DNA of 64,000 nt from Streptomyces clavifer (GTDB taxonomy: Bacteria > Actinomycetota > Actinomycetes > Streptomycetales > Streptomycetaceae). Position 1 is the stretch's first letter, and each line of letters begins with the position of its first letter. Shown in pieces: positions 52,348 to 60,187 of the stretch. A program made the position numbers and the translations under genes. The stretch is taken from NCBI GenBank assembly GCA_014651175.1, contig BMWJ01000011.1:124001-188000 (forward strand), read 5' to 3'. The notes beneath the pieces are model-generated. The model worked only from the letters and a program-made list of their open reading frames with translations. It did no database searches and was not told the origin of the DNA.

Positions 52348-53831
52348 TTGACGTGGGTGTCAAGCGTGACCAGTTCCCGCTCGCGCGGGTCGTGGGCGGC
52401 GCCGACCACGTCGGCGGCGTCGCCCTGGATCACGCGCTCGTGGAGCATCGGCACGGCCGCGTCGGTGGCGAGTACGGCGGCCTCGGCATCGACGACGGCT
52501 CGGCGGCGGGCGTCACCTGTCGGCGTCGCGCCCGCCTTGCTCAGGGCCTTGTCCACGGCCGGATCGGCGAGCTGGGGGATGTTGAACGAACCGTCGGAGG
52601 CGAAGTCGCTGTACAGGTACGCGGCCGGGTCGCCGGAATCGAGGACGGTGGCCCGGGAGAGGATGAACGCGTCGAACGCGCCCGCCAGGGCGTCGGACTC
52701 GATATTGGCGTACTCGCGGACCTCCAGCTTCACCCGGAACCCGGCCTTCTGCAGCTGCTGCTGCAGGGCGGCGGCCACCTCGGGCAGTTCCGCCCGGTCG
52801 GTGAACGTACCGATGGTGATGCTCTTGCCCGCCGGATCAGCCGACTTCGCACCGCGCGCCGGCTCGCGCAGGTCGGCCGCCCACGGCAGCGCGGGCCCCA
52901 GCAGCCCCTCGGCCACGTCGGCCCGCCCCTCGTACACGCCCTTCACGATCGATTTGGCGTCGATCGCCTCCCGGGCCGCCGCCCGCAGCGCCGGGTCCTT
53001 GAAGGCGCCCCTCTCCGTGTTGAGGTACAGCGTGTTGGTGCGCGGCATCGGGACCTCGGTGATCAGGTCCTTGTCCAGCAGCGCTGCCTGCGAGACGGGT
53101 ACCGCCTCGACGATGTCGGCCTCGCCGCTGCGCAGGGCGGCGGCGCGGGCGGTGCCGTCAGGCACGAACGTCACGTCGATGCCGGAAGCCTTGGCCGTGC
53201 CGCCCCAGTAATCGTCGTAACGGTCGAGGGCGGCGGAAGAGGTGCCGTTGACCTTGGTCAGCTCGAAGGGACCGGTGCCGGCACCGACCGGATTCACCGT
53301 CTTCCCTCCGTACGCCTTCGCCGCGAGGATCGACAACTGCGGGGAGCTGAGCCGCTGGGGGACCAAGGGGTCCTCCTCGGCGGTCGTGACGATCACCGTG
53401 CCGGGGTCCCCTTCCTTCACGGTCAGCTCGACGCCGTCGAGAATGCGGGGCTTGGGGGAGGCGCCAGTGGCCTCGGTGAGGGAACGGACGACGGCCTCGG
53501 CGGTCAGTTCGGTGCCGTCGTGGAAGGTGACGTCCTTGCGGAGGTCGAAGGTCCAGCTCCGGCCGGACTGCTTCCATCCGGTGGCCAGCGCGGGCTCGGC
53601 GTCGCCGGCCGCGTTCAGGCTCACGAGTGTCTCCGCGGTGGACCAACGGGACAGCTTGAACGCGTCGTCGGAGAGCGGGGAAAGGCCCGAGCGCGGCGGC
53701 TGCATCATCGCGACGCGGAGGCGCTCGCCTGCGCCGGCGCCGGTGGCCTCCGTGGACGCGAAGCATCCGGTGAGCAGGGCGGAGGCGGCGAGGACCGCGG
53801 GGAGCAGCAGGAGACGGGACGGGACGCGCAC
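52344..53831 (-). CDS. ABC importer substrate-binding lipoprotein (SBP family 5)
   Basis: 495 residues from GTG 53831 (GGAG 7 nt upstream). Signal peptide with lipobox: RVPSRLLLLPAVLAASALLTGC, giving a lipid-anchored Cys. The SBP_bac_5 fold shows WKQSGRSWTFDLRKDVTFHDGTELTAEAV, YDDYWGGTAKASGIDVTFVPD, DIVEAVPVSQAALL, LYLNTERGAFKDPALRAAAREAID and GLLGPALPWA. These receptors bind peptides, nickel chelates or metallophores. Its 5' leader carries a Zur-like box, so the likely ligand is a zinc complex or zincophore rather than nutrient peptides. First gene of a four-gene coupled operon. Confidence 0.9.
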   Translation of the reverse strand: MRVPSRLLLLPAVLAASALLTGCFASTEATGAGAGERLRVAMMQPPRSGLSPLSDDAFKLSRWSTAETLVSLNAAGDAEPALATGWKQSGRSWTFDLRKDVTFHDGTELTAEAVVRSLTEATGASPKPRILDGVELTVKEGDPGTVIVTTAEEDPLVPQRLSSPQLSILAAKAYGGKTVNPVGAGTGPFELTKVNGTSSAALDRYDDYWGGTAKASGIDVTFVPDGTARAAALRSGEADIVEAVPVSQAALLDKDLITEVPMPRTNTLYLNTERGAFKDPALRAAAREAIDAKSIVKGVYEGRADVAEGLLGPALPWAADLREPARGAKSADPAGKSITIGTFTDRAELPEVAAALQQQLQKAGFRVKLEVREYANIESDALAGAFDAFILSRATVLDSGDPAAYLYSDFASDGSFNIPQLADPAVDKALSKAGATPTGDARRRAVVDAEAAVLATDAAVPMLHERVIQGDAADVVGAAHDPRERELVTLDTHVK

Positions 53832-53877
53832 GGGGTCACTCCGGGTAAAGGGCGGGTCAATGGTTGAGCGTGCGACG

Positions 53878-53904
53878 ACCGTAGCATGATGATAATCGTT
53901 TTCA
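53878..53904 (-). promoter_or_regulatory. Zur-like box upstream of the ABC importer operon
   Basis: TGATAATCGTTTTCA at 53890-53904 matches the recalled Zur consensus (TGATAATCATTTTCA in this orientation) at 14 of 15. A TACGGT hexamer on the minus strand at 53883-53878 is a possible -10; the box would then cover the -35 region. The start codon of the binding protein is ~60 nt downstream. Confidence 0.75.
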
Positions 53905-54489
53905 GGAACGAGATCTGGCCCTGCGCCCATGCGCAGGAAACTTTTCGGCGCCCGCGTTCCCTTCGGGCGCTGGGAGGTGTTCGTGGATCAGGCAGGTGTA
54001 GGGAAACCCTTCTGGTGCTCGGCCGCTATCGGCGCGTGGATGAGCCTCGGACAGGGGGTGTTGGTCCCGTCACGTGCAGCTCGTGCCAGGCTGATCCGCT
54101 ATGTCCATACCTTGGTCATGCCTGACTGCTCCAACAGCCTGACGTGGCAGAAACACGATCGCGGCCAGCACCTCCCGATCACCGTGCCGGCGCCGACCAC
54201 CACCCTGGACCGTGCTCACGATGGACAGCGCTGTGTCTGTGTTGCGGTGCGGTGCGGACGGTGTGACGGTGGTCGAAAGGCCTGCCACGCACCTCAGTCA
54301 GGCCGAGACGACGGCCACGGGCGAGCATTCACTCCTCGGCGGGTTCCTCGGTCCATCGCCGGTACCGCAGACCCGCGGGGGAGGGCATCGATGAGGTCGG
54401 CCTGACAGCGCAGGTACGGGGTGGAGGCCTTAAAACCTCGACCGTTCCCAGTACGCCACCGCGGAACAAGGCACTCAGCGGGAGCCCAC
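53905..54489. other. Intergenic region without a supported gene
   Basis: A plus frame 53929-54405 (starts RRKLFGARVPFGRWEVFVDQ) keeps partial coding character for ~70 residues but has no ribosome site or known domain; it may be a gene remnant. The rest is featureless until the amidase gene. Confidence 0.4.
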
Positions 54490-55179
54490 GTGACTCACGA
54501 ACACGAGCCCAACAGCGAGGCCGAAGGCGGCCCGGAAAACGACCGGACTGTACCCGACGCCGCAGACGCTGCTGTCCACGCCACGGCCGAGGAGTCCGAT
54601 GCCCCGCCGTGGTCTCAGGACGAGAGGGAGAGGCCGACCGCACGGATCCTCGTGGTGCAGATGGGCCATTGCTTCCGTACATCAGGTGCCACCGGCACAC
54701 CAGGGGAACAAGTGCTCGTGAAAGCGGTGGCCGAAACCTGTGCCGAGGAACTCGGAAAGCCCGGTCCGCCGGGGTCGGAGCCTTGGCACCTGCGGGTCAT
54801 CAAAGCCGACGAGCCTGTGGAGCAATACGCCGGCGACGCGTTCGTCGCCTTCCACTGCGACGGCTCGACCAATCAGAACGCGCGCGGGGCGAGCGTCGGC
54901 TACCGCAACGCCGCAGGGCAGTCGCTCGCTCAAGCATGGAAACATGCCTACGAACAGCACGGCTGGTCGGGCGGGTTTCGGGACGACAATTACACCGAGA
55001 ATCTGAAGAACTACTACGGCACCCGAAAAGCCGTCGAGGTCGGCAACCAGCGAGCGTTCATCGCAGAGTGCGGGTTTCTCACCAACCGGGACGACAAGGC
55101 CCTGCTGACCGGCCCGGGCGGCGTCAACCGCGTGGTACGCGCCCTGTTCGATGCGCTCGGTATCTCGGGGTCCCCGTAG
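54490..55179 (+). CDS. N-acetylmuramoyl-L-alanine amidase-like protein (amidase_3)
   Basis: 229 residues from GTG 54490 (GGGAG 5 nt upstream); an ATG at 54421 is possible. Residues 1-~50 are acidic and disordered (HEHEPNSEAEGGPENDRTV). The catalytic domain shows the three zinc-ligand regions of amidase_3 enzymes: ILVVQMGHCFRTSGATGTPGEQ (His), VAFHCDGSTNQNARGASVGY (His) and AFIAECGFLTNRDDKALL (Glu). The first ligand motif is normally D-x-G-H-G; here it is Q-M-G-H-C, a noticeable variation. No signal peptide is visible, so it may act on cell wall after lysis or be delivered by another route. Confidence 0.75.
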   Translation: MTHEHEPNSEAEGGPENDRTVPDAADAAVHATAEESDAPPWSQDERERPTARILVVQMGHCFRTSGATGTPGEQVLVKAVAETCAEELGKPGPPGSEPWHLRVIKADEPVEQYAGDAFVAFHCDGSTNQNARGASVGYRNAAGQSLAQAWKHAYEQHGWSGGFRDDNYTENLKNYYGTRKAVEVGNQRAFIAECGFLTNRDDKALLTGPGGVNRVVRALFDALGISGSP

Positions 55180-55230
55180 TGGCCCTGTTCTCGTATAGCA
55201 GGGTCGACGGCCGGTGTGACTGAAGCCTCT

Positions 55231-55345
55231 TCAGCGTTGTCTCTCCGGCGTGAGGACGGCCTTGGCGATTGACGCCATGTAGTTGGTACTGCCTCGGGAC
55301 CTGCGGAAGATACGCCAGGACCTCGGGCCGCGACGCCGCGTTCGA
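55231..55345 (-). pseudogene. IS5-family transposase, second C-terminal remnant
   Basis: The minus strand ends GPRSWRIFRRSRGS, MASIAKAV, LTPERQR with a stop at 55231. It is the same tail as at 3153-3284, about 85% alike at the DNA level by eye over ~110 bp, on the same strand. The rest of the element is absent. Confidence 0.7.
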
Positions 55346-55559
55346 CGGGCGCTCGTGCTGCGGCCAAGGCCTGGTCTAGGACCATTTCGGTGGGGTGAGT
55401 TCCTGCAGGGCCTGCGCTTGATGCCGGTGGTTAGCCACGCCGGCACCTTGGTAGGCGAGATTCGGCCCAAGGTTGAATCCGGGTGTGAGTAGTTGCGGTA
55501 CAGAGAGTGCCGCGCGGCCACTCGACGGGCGCACGCCTCTGGCCAGGGTCTGGGCGTGC

Positions 55560-56020
55560 CCGTGGAGTTTGGGATTGATGAGCAGGCCGAAGCGTACGGG
55601 ATGTTCACTGAGGTGCCCATGCCCCCGGAGCTGGAGCGATGATGACGACCATGATCTGATTGCGCTGCGGCGTGCGGACGTGCACCGGCCGGGCATGGCG
55701 GTGCAGATACACCGTCCGCTACGTCGGGCGCTTCCTTGGCGAGGACTCGCTCGCGGTGCCGTAGAGGCCGTGGAGTACCTGGCCGGGCAGCTGGGGATCG
55801 AGGACGCTTCGTGCGTGAAGCGGCACCCGGAGCGCCGCAGGACGCCGTGCGAGCACGCGGCAGAGATCCAAGAGCGGTACAGGTACCGGGATCTCACCGA
55901 CCGGAAGTGGGGACGGGAGTTCCGTGGCTTCCTGTACGGGCGCACGTGGAGGCACGCCGAGGGGCCTGTGGCGCTGTGCAACCACGCGGTGACGTGGCTG
56001 AGGAGTACGACCAGAACGGG
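55560..56020 (+). pseudogene. Tn3-family transposase, N-terminal (DUF4158) remnant
   Basis: The plus strand encodes TVRYVGRFLGEDSLAVP in one frame (~55700-55760) and then AVEYLAGQLGIEDASCVKRH, EHAAEIQERYRYRDLTDRKW and GREFRGFLYGRTWRHAEGPV, ALCNHAVTWLR in another. This is the conserved N-terminal domain of large Tn3-type transposases. A frameshift and the loss of ~800 downstream residues show it to be dead. Inverted repeats were not seen. Confidence 0.8.
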
Positions 56021-56200
56021 AGCTCGGCCCCGCGCAGACACCCGCCAGATCCGCGTTCCTGGGCGATCGTTGAGCCGGTAGGTCCTGCACGAAGCGGGAT
56101 TTTTCGGCCTCAGTGCCCGCCGGTCAGCGACGCTGATTGGACTTTCGGCAGTGGTCGAAGGGCGCCCGATGTCCGTACCGTCACCTCCGTGGACAGCACA

Positions 56201-57631
56201 ATGATCAACGGTGGGACTGCGACCGGAACCACTCTTCTACGGCGGGCACTTGATCCTGGGACCATTCTGGCGGCGGCTACCGCGGTGGTTGCCGGTCTGA
56301 GCGTGATGAACCCGTGGTGGGCCGTCCCGACTGCCGTTGCTGCGTTCCTGGCAGGACGACGTCCTGGACGGACGAAATCGGTAGCGCTCCCCCTGGTCGC
56401 GATTCTCGCGGCCGGCGTGGTGGCCCTTTCCGTCGTTCCTGCTTGGCTCCCCCTGGCCGGCCGGTTTGTGGGAGTGGTGGTTACCGCCACGATGCTGCCC
56501 TGGTTCGTGGGCCGGTTCTGGTGTCAGTATCGGCAGCTTGTTCGGGCCGGTTGGGAGCTTGCTGATCAGCTGCAACGCGAGCAGCAACTGATCGCTGATC
56601 AAGCCCGGCTGCGTGAGCGGGCACGTATCGCTCAGGACATGCATGACGTACTCGGCCATGACCTCAGCCTGATCGCCCTGTCGGCAGGCGCACTCAAACT
56701 CGCGCCGGACCTTGAAGAGCACCACCAAAGGGCCGCAGGGGACATCCGAGCCAGAGCCGCGACCGCAGTGGAGCGTCTCGGCGAGGTGATCGGTGTCCTG
56801 CGTGAGGAGACTGACGCAACGCCCATGAACCCCAACAGCTCCAGCCTCACGAGTCTGGCCTCCGAGGCTTCTGCGGCTGGCCTCACGGTGGAGTTGCGCA
56901 CCAGCGGCGAGGCGGACGACGTGCCGGCCGTGGTCACACGTGCGGCTCACCGGGTGGTGCAGGAAGCTCTGACCAACGTTGTCAAGCACGCGTCCGGCGC
57001 GAGCGTGACTGTCCACGTGACGCATGCGGCAACAGAAACAAAGGTCGTCGTGGAGAACGGCCCGCCATCGTCTGCGGCCAACCAGCGGCCCCGGCCTCGG
57101 AGCGGGGGGCGTGGCCTTATCGGCCTCCAAGAACGTATGCGGTTGACCGGCGGTTCGTTCGACCACGGCCCGCGCGACGGGGGCTACGTAGTCGTCGCGC
57201 GTATCCCGCACGCACCCTCGCCGCCGCTCGCACACTCAGCCTCTCGCGGTTACGAGCTGCCGCAGGAACATCGCCGCGCTCGGCGCCGGGTCGGCCGGGC
57301 TCTGGTCGCCGCGGTCATGGTGCCCCTCGTTACGGGAGCTTTGCTGAGCGGAGCCCTCATGGGCTGGGAGATGATGTCGGCGTCACAGTCGGTTCTGGAC
57401 CCACGCGACTATGCTCGCCTACATGTAGGACAAGATCGTTCCGAGGTGGAGCGTCTCCTGCCGGACCGGCAGACGAACTACCGACCGCTGACTGCCGAGC
57501 CGACGGGAGACGGCATAACGTGCGCGTACTACGCGATGACGGACGACCGGTTCGACGACCGGTCCGGCGACTCCTATCAGCTCTGCTTCCGGAAGGACAC
57601 CCTGGTGTCCCTGGACACGATCACCCCGTGA
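56201..57631 (+). CDS. Two-component sensor histidine kinase (HisKA_3 type)
   Basis: 476 residues from ATG 56201 (GTG 56189 is the alternative; no strong ribosome site). Four N-terminal membrane segments (~residues 20-110), then the dimerisation/phosphoacceptor helix RERARIAQDMHDVLGHDLSLIAL with the phospho-His. The HATPase follows, with VVQEALTNVVKHASGASV (N-box) and RSGGRGLIGLQERMRLTGG (G-box). Unusually, after the kinase there is another membrane helix (~residues 375-395) and a ~75-residue extracytoplasmic tail (DYARLHVGQDRSEVERLLPDR...CAYY...LCFRKDTLVSLD) that resembles small SmpA/BamE-like folds. It may sense an envelope signal with both ends. Confidence 0.88.
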   Translation: MINGGTATGTTLLRRALDPGTILAAATAVVAGLSVMNPWWAVPTAVAAFLAGRRPGRTKSVALPLVAILAAGVVALSVVPAWLPLAGRFVGVVVTATMLPWFVGRFWCQYRQLVRAGWELADQLQREQQLIADQARLRERARIAQDMHDVLGHDLSLIALSAGALKLAPDLEEHHQRAAGDIRARAATAVERLGEVIGVLREETDATPMNPNSSSLTSLASEASAAGLTVELRTSGEADDVPAVVTRAAHRVVQEALTNVVKHASGASVTVHVTHAATETKVVVENGPPSSAANQRPRPRSGGRGLIGLQERMRLTGGSFDHGPRDGGYVVVARIPHAPSPPLAHSASRGYELPQEHRRARRRVGRALVAAVMVPLVTGALLSGALMGWEMMSASQSVLDPRDYARLHVGQDRSEVERLLPDRQTNYRPLTAEPTGDGITCAYYAMTDDRFDDRSGDSYQLCFRKDTLVSLDTITP

Positions 57632-57638
57632 GCGTTCG

Positions 57639-58319
57639 ATGATCCGGGTGCTGATCGCCGACGACGAGCCGATGATCCGCGCAGGGGTACGCGCCGTTCT
57701 GGCGACGGATCCGGATATGGAAGTCGTCGCCGAGGCCGTCGACGGGCACGACGCCGTGCAACTGGTCCAGCGCCATCGTCCCGCGGTTGCGGTACTCGAT
57801 ATCCGCATGCCGGGAATCAACGGCATCGACGCCGCCGTGGAAATCCGCAACACAGTGCCGGCCACGAGCATCATCATGCTGACGACCTTCGGTGAGGACG
57901 ACTACATCCTCAAGGCGCTCGGTGGTGGGGCAGCAGGCTTTCTGATCAAGTCGGGCGAGCCAGAGGAACTGATCACCGGAATCCGTGCGGTGGCCGAAGG
58001 CGCCGCCTACCTGTCACCGAAGGTCGCGGCCCGGGTCATCGCGCACCTCGCCGCTACGGGCGCGGGCGCCCTGGCCGGCCGGCGCTCCGCCGCCCGCCAC
58101 CAGGTCGACGCCCTCACCGCTCGGGAAAGAGAGGTACTGGCCTTCCTCGGAAGCGGCTTGTCCAACGGGCAGATCGCCCGGCGGCTCCATGTGGTGGAGG
58201 GAACGGTCAAAGCCCACGTGAGTTCCATTCTGGCGAGGCTGGGCGTCGACAACCGGGCCGCTGCCGCGGTGGTGGCCCACGAGGCCGGGATCATTCCGCC
58301 TCAACCTTCCCAGCCGTGA
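57639..58319 (+). CDS. NarL/LuxR-type response regulator
   Basis: 226 residues from ATG 57639, 7 nt after the kinase stop. Receiver domain: IRVLIADDEPMIRAGVRAVL with the acidic pair, AVAVLDIRMPGINGIDAAV (phospho-Asp in LD), IIMLTTFGEDDYI and FLIKSGEPEEL with the conserved Lys. The C-terminal LuxR HTH is LTAREREVLAFLGSGLSNGQIARRLHVVEGTVKAHVSSILARLGV. Cognate partner of the kinase. Its last ~300 nt lie antisense to the open frame of the convergent PAP2 gene. Confidence 0.93.
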   Translation: MIRVLIADDEPMIRAGVRAVLATDPDMEVVAEAVDGHDAVQLVQRHRPAVAVLDIRMPGINGIDAAVEIRNTVPATSIIMLTTFGEDDYILKALGGGAAGFLIKSGEPEELITGIRAVAEGAAYLSPKVAARVIAHLAATGAGALAGRRSAARHQVDALTAREREVLAFLGSGLSNGQIARRLHVVEGTVKAHVSSILARLGVDNRAAAAVVAHEAGIIPPQPSQP

Positions 58320-59000
58320 TGCCGCCCCCTGGGCAAGGGGCATGAACGCGAGCAGCACCGTCGCCACGACAGCGCCGCCGAGCGTCGCGCCGGCGAGCAC
58401 ATCGTGCGGGTAGTGAACCCCCACCAGCACACGCAGTAGCGCGGCAGCCCCGGCCAGCGGCAGCGTGATCGCGGCGAGGCGGGGCCGCAGCACAGCGAGC
58501 CCGACGGCCAGGCCGGCGGCCAGGGTGGCGTGGTTGCTCGGGAACGACCAGTCCCCCGCTCCGGGGCATTCCGCGACAGATTCGGCGCCCGCGCGTAACG
58601 CACGGCAAGGACGCTCCTCGTCCACGACGAGCTTCACCGCTTCGCTCACCGCATAGGCCACGACGGTGCCCAGACCGGTCAGCACGGATCCGGCGACCTC
58701 CCGTGTGTCTTTGCGGCGGATTGCCGCCCACCACATCCAGACCAGCAACAATCCGAGGATCACCAAGGTGCCCTCGGTGGCCACTTCCAGGAGCGGGCCC
58801 AGCCATGACGGTGCATCCGCCACCGCCCCGGCCATCGACCGGTACGCGGATGCCGAAGCTCCGCCCGTGACCTCGACAGCACCAGCCTCGCCCAGCCCAC
58901 CGGGGGACAGCCAAGTGACAACTCCTGCTCCGACTCCCAGGACGGCCAACGTGCCGAGCAGCCGAGCGGCTCGGACTTTCATTCGCGGTTCTCGTTCCAT
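58014..59000 (-). CDS. PAP2-family membrane phosphatase with C-terminal extension antisense to the regulator gene
   Basis: 328 residues if ATG 59000 is used (58982 is an alternative). Five to six membrane helices and the three PAP2 phosphatase motifs: KLVVDEERPCRAL, FPSNHATLAAG (PSxHx) and VGVHYPHDVLAGATLGG (xxxHxxxD). It probably dephosphorylates prenyl or lipid phosphates at the membrane. The catalytic domain ends near residue 225 (~58325). The frame then continues ~105 residues, Gly/Pro/His-rich, across the end of the response-regulator gene to a stop at 58014. The normal family length is ~220 residues, so the tail is either junk translation or a newly gained extension. Confidence 0.8.
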   Translation of the reverse strand: MEREPRMKVRAARLLGTLAVLGVGAGVVTWLSPGGLGEAGAVEVTGGASASAYRSMAGAVADAPSWLGPLLEVATEGTLVILGLLLVWMWWAAIRRKDTREVAGSVLTGLGTVVAYAVSEAVKLVVDEERPCRALRAGAESVAECPGAGDWSFPSNHATLAAGLAVGLAVLRPRLAAITLPLAGAAALLRVLVGVHYPHDVLAGATLGGAVVATVLLAFMPLAQGAASRLGRLRRNDPGLVGHHRGSGPVVDAQPRQNGTHVGFDRSLHHMEPPGDLPVGQAASEEGQYLSFPSGEGVDLVAGGGAPAGQGARARSGEVRDDPGRDLR

Positions 59001-59059
59001 GAGGCCCGAACGTAGAAGCGGGAACAGCTGGGAACCCGAGCCGAACGGCAACACCGGAC

Positions 59060-59075
59060 CCTGACGATCGTCAGG
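59060..59075. promoter_or_regulatory. 16-bp perfect palindrome upstream of the PAP2 gene
   Basis: CCTGACGATCGTCAGG is a perfect inverted repeat without a spacer, 60 nt before the PAP2 start. It is the right size for a dimeric regulator, possibly the neighbouring NarL-type protein; this is inference. Confidence 0.45.
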
Positions 59076-59099
59076 ATTGACAGCTCCGGCCACCTTCGT

Positions 59100-59387
59100 T
59101 CCGCGTCACACTGTGGCTGCAAGAAGCCGACGAGACAGGAGCGCGGCGCGTCGCGGCAAAGATGACCGACGCGGTCGCACTGGCCAAGCTGCACGGCATC
59201 GACGCGGTCGACCGGGCGTTGGGCCCCGAGGCGACCGTCGAGCGGTTCGCCGACGGCGACCTGATGGCGATACTGGCCCACAAGGTTGAGCACGACGACG
59301 CCGAGCCGACCCTGGCAGGCGAGGCACACAGTCTGCAACCGGGCACCTCCGCCTGGTCAGGCTTTAGGTCCCCGCGACGGGCGGGCC
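59100..59387 (+). pseudogene. IS21-family IstA transposase, C-terminal remnant
   Basis: The plus strand reads LWLQEADETGARRVAAKMTD, AVALAKLHGIDAVDRALGPEATVERF-type sequence, LMAILAHKVEHDDAEPTLAG and SLQPGTSAWSGF. This is the last ~90 residues of an IstA transposase (the A-L-x-x-F-x-x-x-D-L ... S-L-x-x-G-T-x-A-W ending). The catalytic core is missing. Confidence 0.65.
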
Positions 59388-59828
59388 TCAGCCGTCCAAC
59401 TCGTCGTCGCGAAGCCACCACACCGGCGTGACCTCGGCCTCCGGAGCTGACAACAAGTCGATGGATCGCGGCGCACGGTTGCTCTTCGAGCCGAAGACCT
59501 CGAACCCCGCCGAGACCAGGATGGTTCTGATCGCCGGTGTCATCGCCTCGACCACTGTCCGGTGGTGCTGAATCAGGGGCATGTCGGGCCGCTCGAAGTC
59601 GACGGCCTGCTTGGCGCTCAACCACAGCCTGGAGCTGCACCGCCAGGTCACCTTCACGCCGGAGCAGTCATCGAACTCGCAGACGCTCACCTCCACTCCG
59701 GAGGAGACGATCTGGTCCAACCCAGGAACGACGACTGGCAGACCCGCAGCAGCCAGCTCGCTCCTGGCCCTGGTCGCTATCCGTTCCCGCTCGGCCAGCA
59801 CCGCGGCGTCCACCTTCCCCAACACCAT
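59388..59828 (-). CDS. Hypothetical protein lying between istA and istB pieces
   Basis: 146 residues from ATG 59828. Helical N-terminus (VDAAVLAERERIATRARSELA), then VVVPGLDQIVSSGVEVSVCEF, DDCSGVKVTWRCSSRL, MPLIQHHRTVVEAMTPAIRT, ILVSAGFEVFGSKS and a C-terminus rich in Asp/Glu/Trp (TPVWWLRDDELDG). No family recognised; two Cys may matter. It runs opposite to the IstA and IstB fragments that flank it. A TAGGGT hexamer sits 6 nt before the ATG with no ribosome site, so the transcript may be leaderless. Confidence 0.7.
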   Translation of the reverse strand: MVLGKVDAAVLAERERIATRARSELAAAGLPVVVPGLDQIVSSGVEVSVCEFDDCSGVKVTWRCSSRLWLSAKQAVDFERPDMPLIQHHRTVVEAMTPAIRTILVSAGFEVFGSKSNRAPRSIDLLSAPEAEVTPVWWLRDDELDG

Positions 59829-59834
59829 CCCGGC

Positions 59835-59840
59835 ACCCTA
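59835..59840 (-). promoter_or_regulatory. Candidate -10 of a leaderless promoter
   Basis: TAGGGT on the minus strand with a 6-nt gap to ATG 59828, the same arrangement as at rmlB. Confidence 0.3.
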
Positions 59841-59879
59841 GCCGGATCTTCCTACCAGCACAGAAGGTGCAGCCTGACA

Positions 59880-60040
59880 TGACTGAAGCGTCCAGCACCC
59901 TGATCCCGCCCAGACCGCGGATGCAGGCTCCCGCCGCAGCCGTCGCAGCAACCTCCGGGGCCGCGTTCAACGAGGCGGTCGCGCTGACCCGCAAGCTGAA
60001 ACTCCCGCACATCCGCCGAGCCCTGGCCGAGATCATTCCG
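59880..60040 (+). pseudogene. IS21-family IstB, N-terminal remnant
   Basis: From ATG 59880 the plus strand encodes MTEASSTLIPPRPRMQAP and FNEAVALTRKLKLPHIRRAL, AEIIP, the usual IstB start (A-x-x-L-T-R-x-L-K-L-P-x-x-R). It then loses homology and stops at 60077. It fits the IstA remnant upstream as parts of one decayed IS21 element. Confidence 0.75.
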
Positions 60041-60187
60041 GTCGCGTGTTCACACAGCACCTGCCGGCAGGCATTCTGACCAGGTTGCCTATGGCGTCGT
60101 GTTCGCCATCGCGGACAGCTACCTGCCGAACGGGACCCTCGGTGCCCGAGCGGCGACGATCACGAGCCTGCTGATGCTGGCGTACTA

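Noticed and set aside
53929..54405. Plus-strand frame downstream of the Zur-like box at 53890
   Set aside because: No ribosome site, no domain, and coding character fades after ~70 residues. It might be a remnant but cannot be supported.
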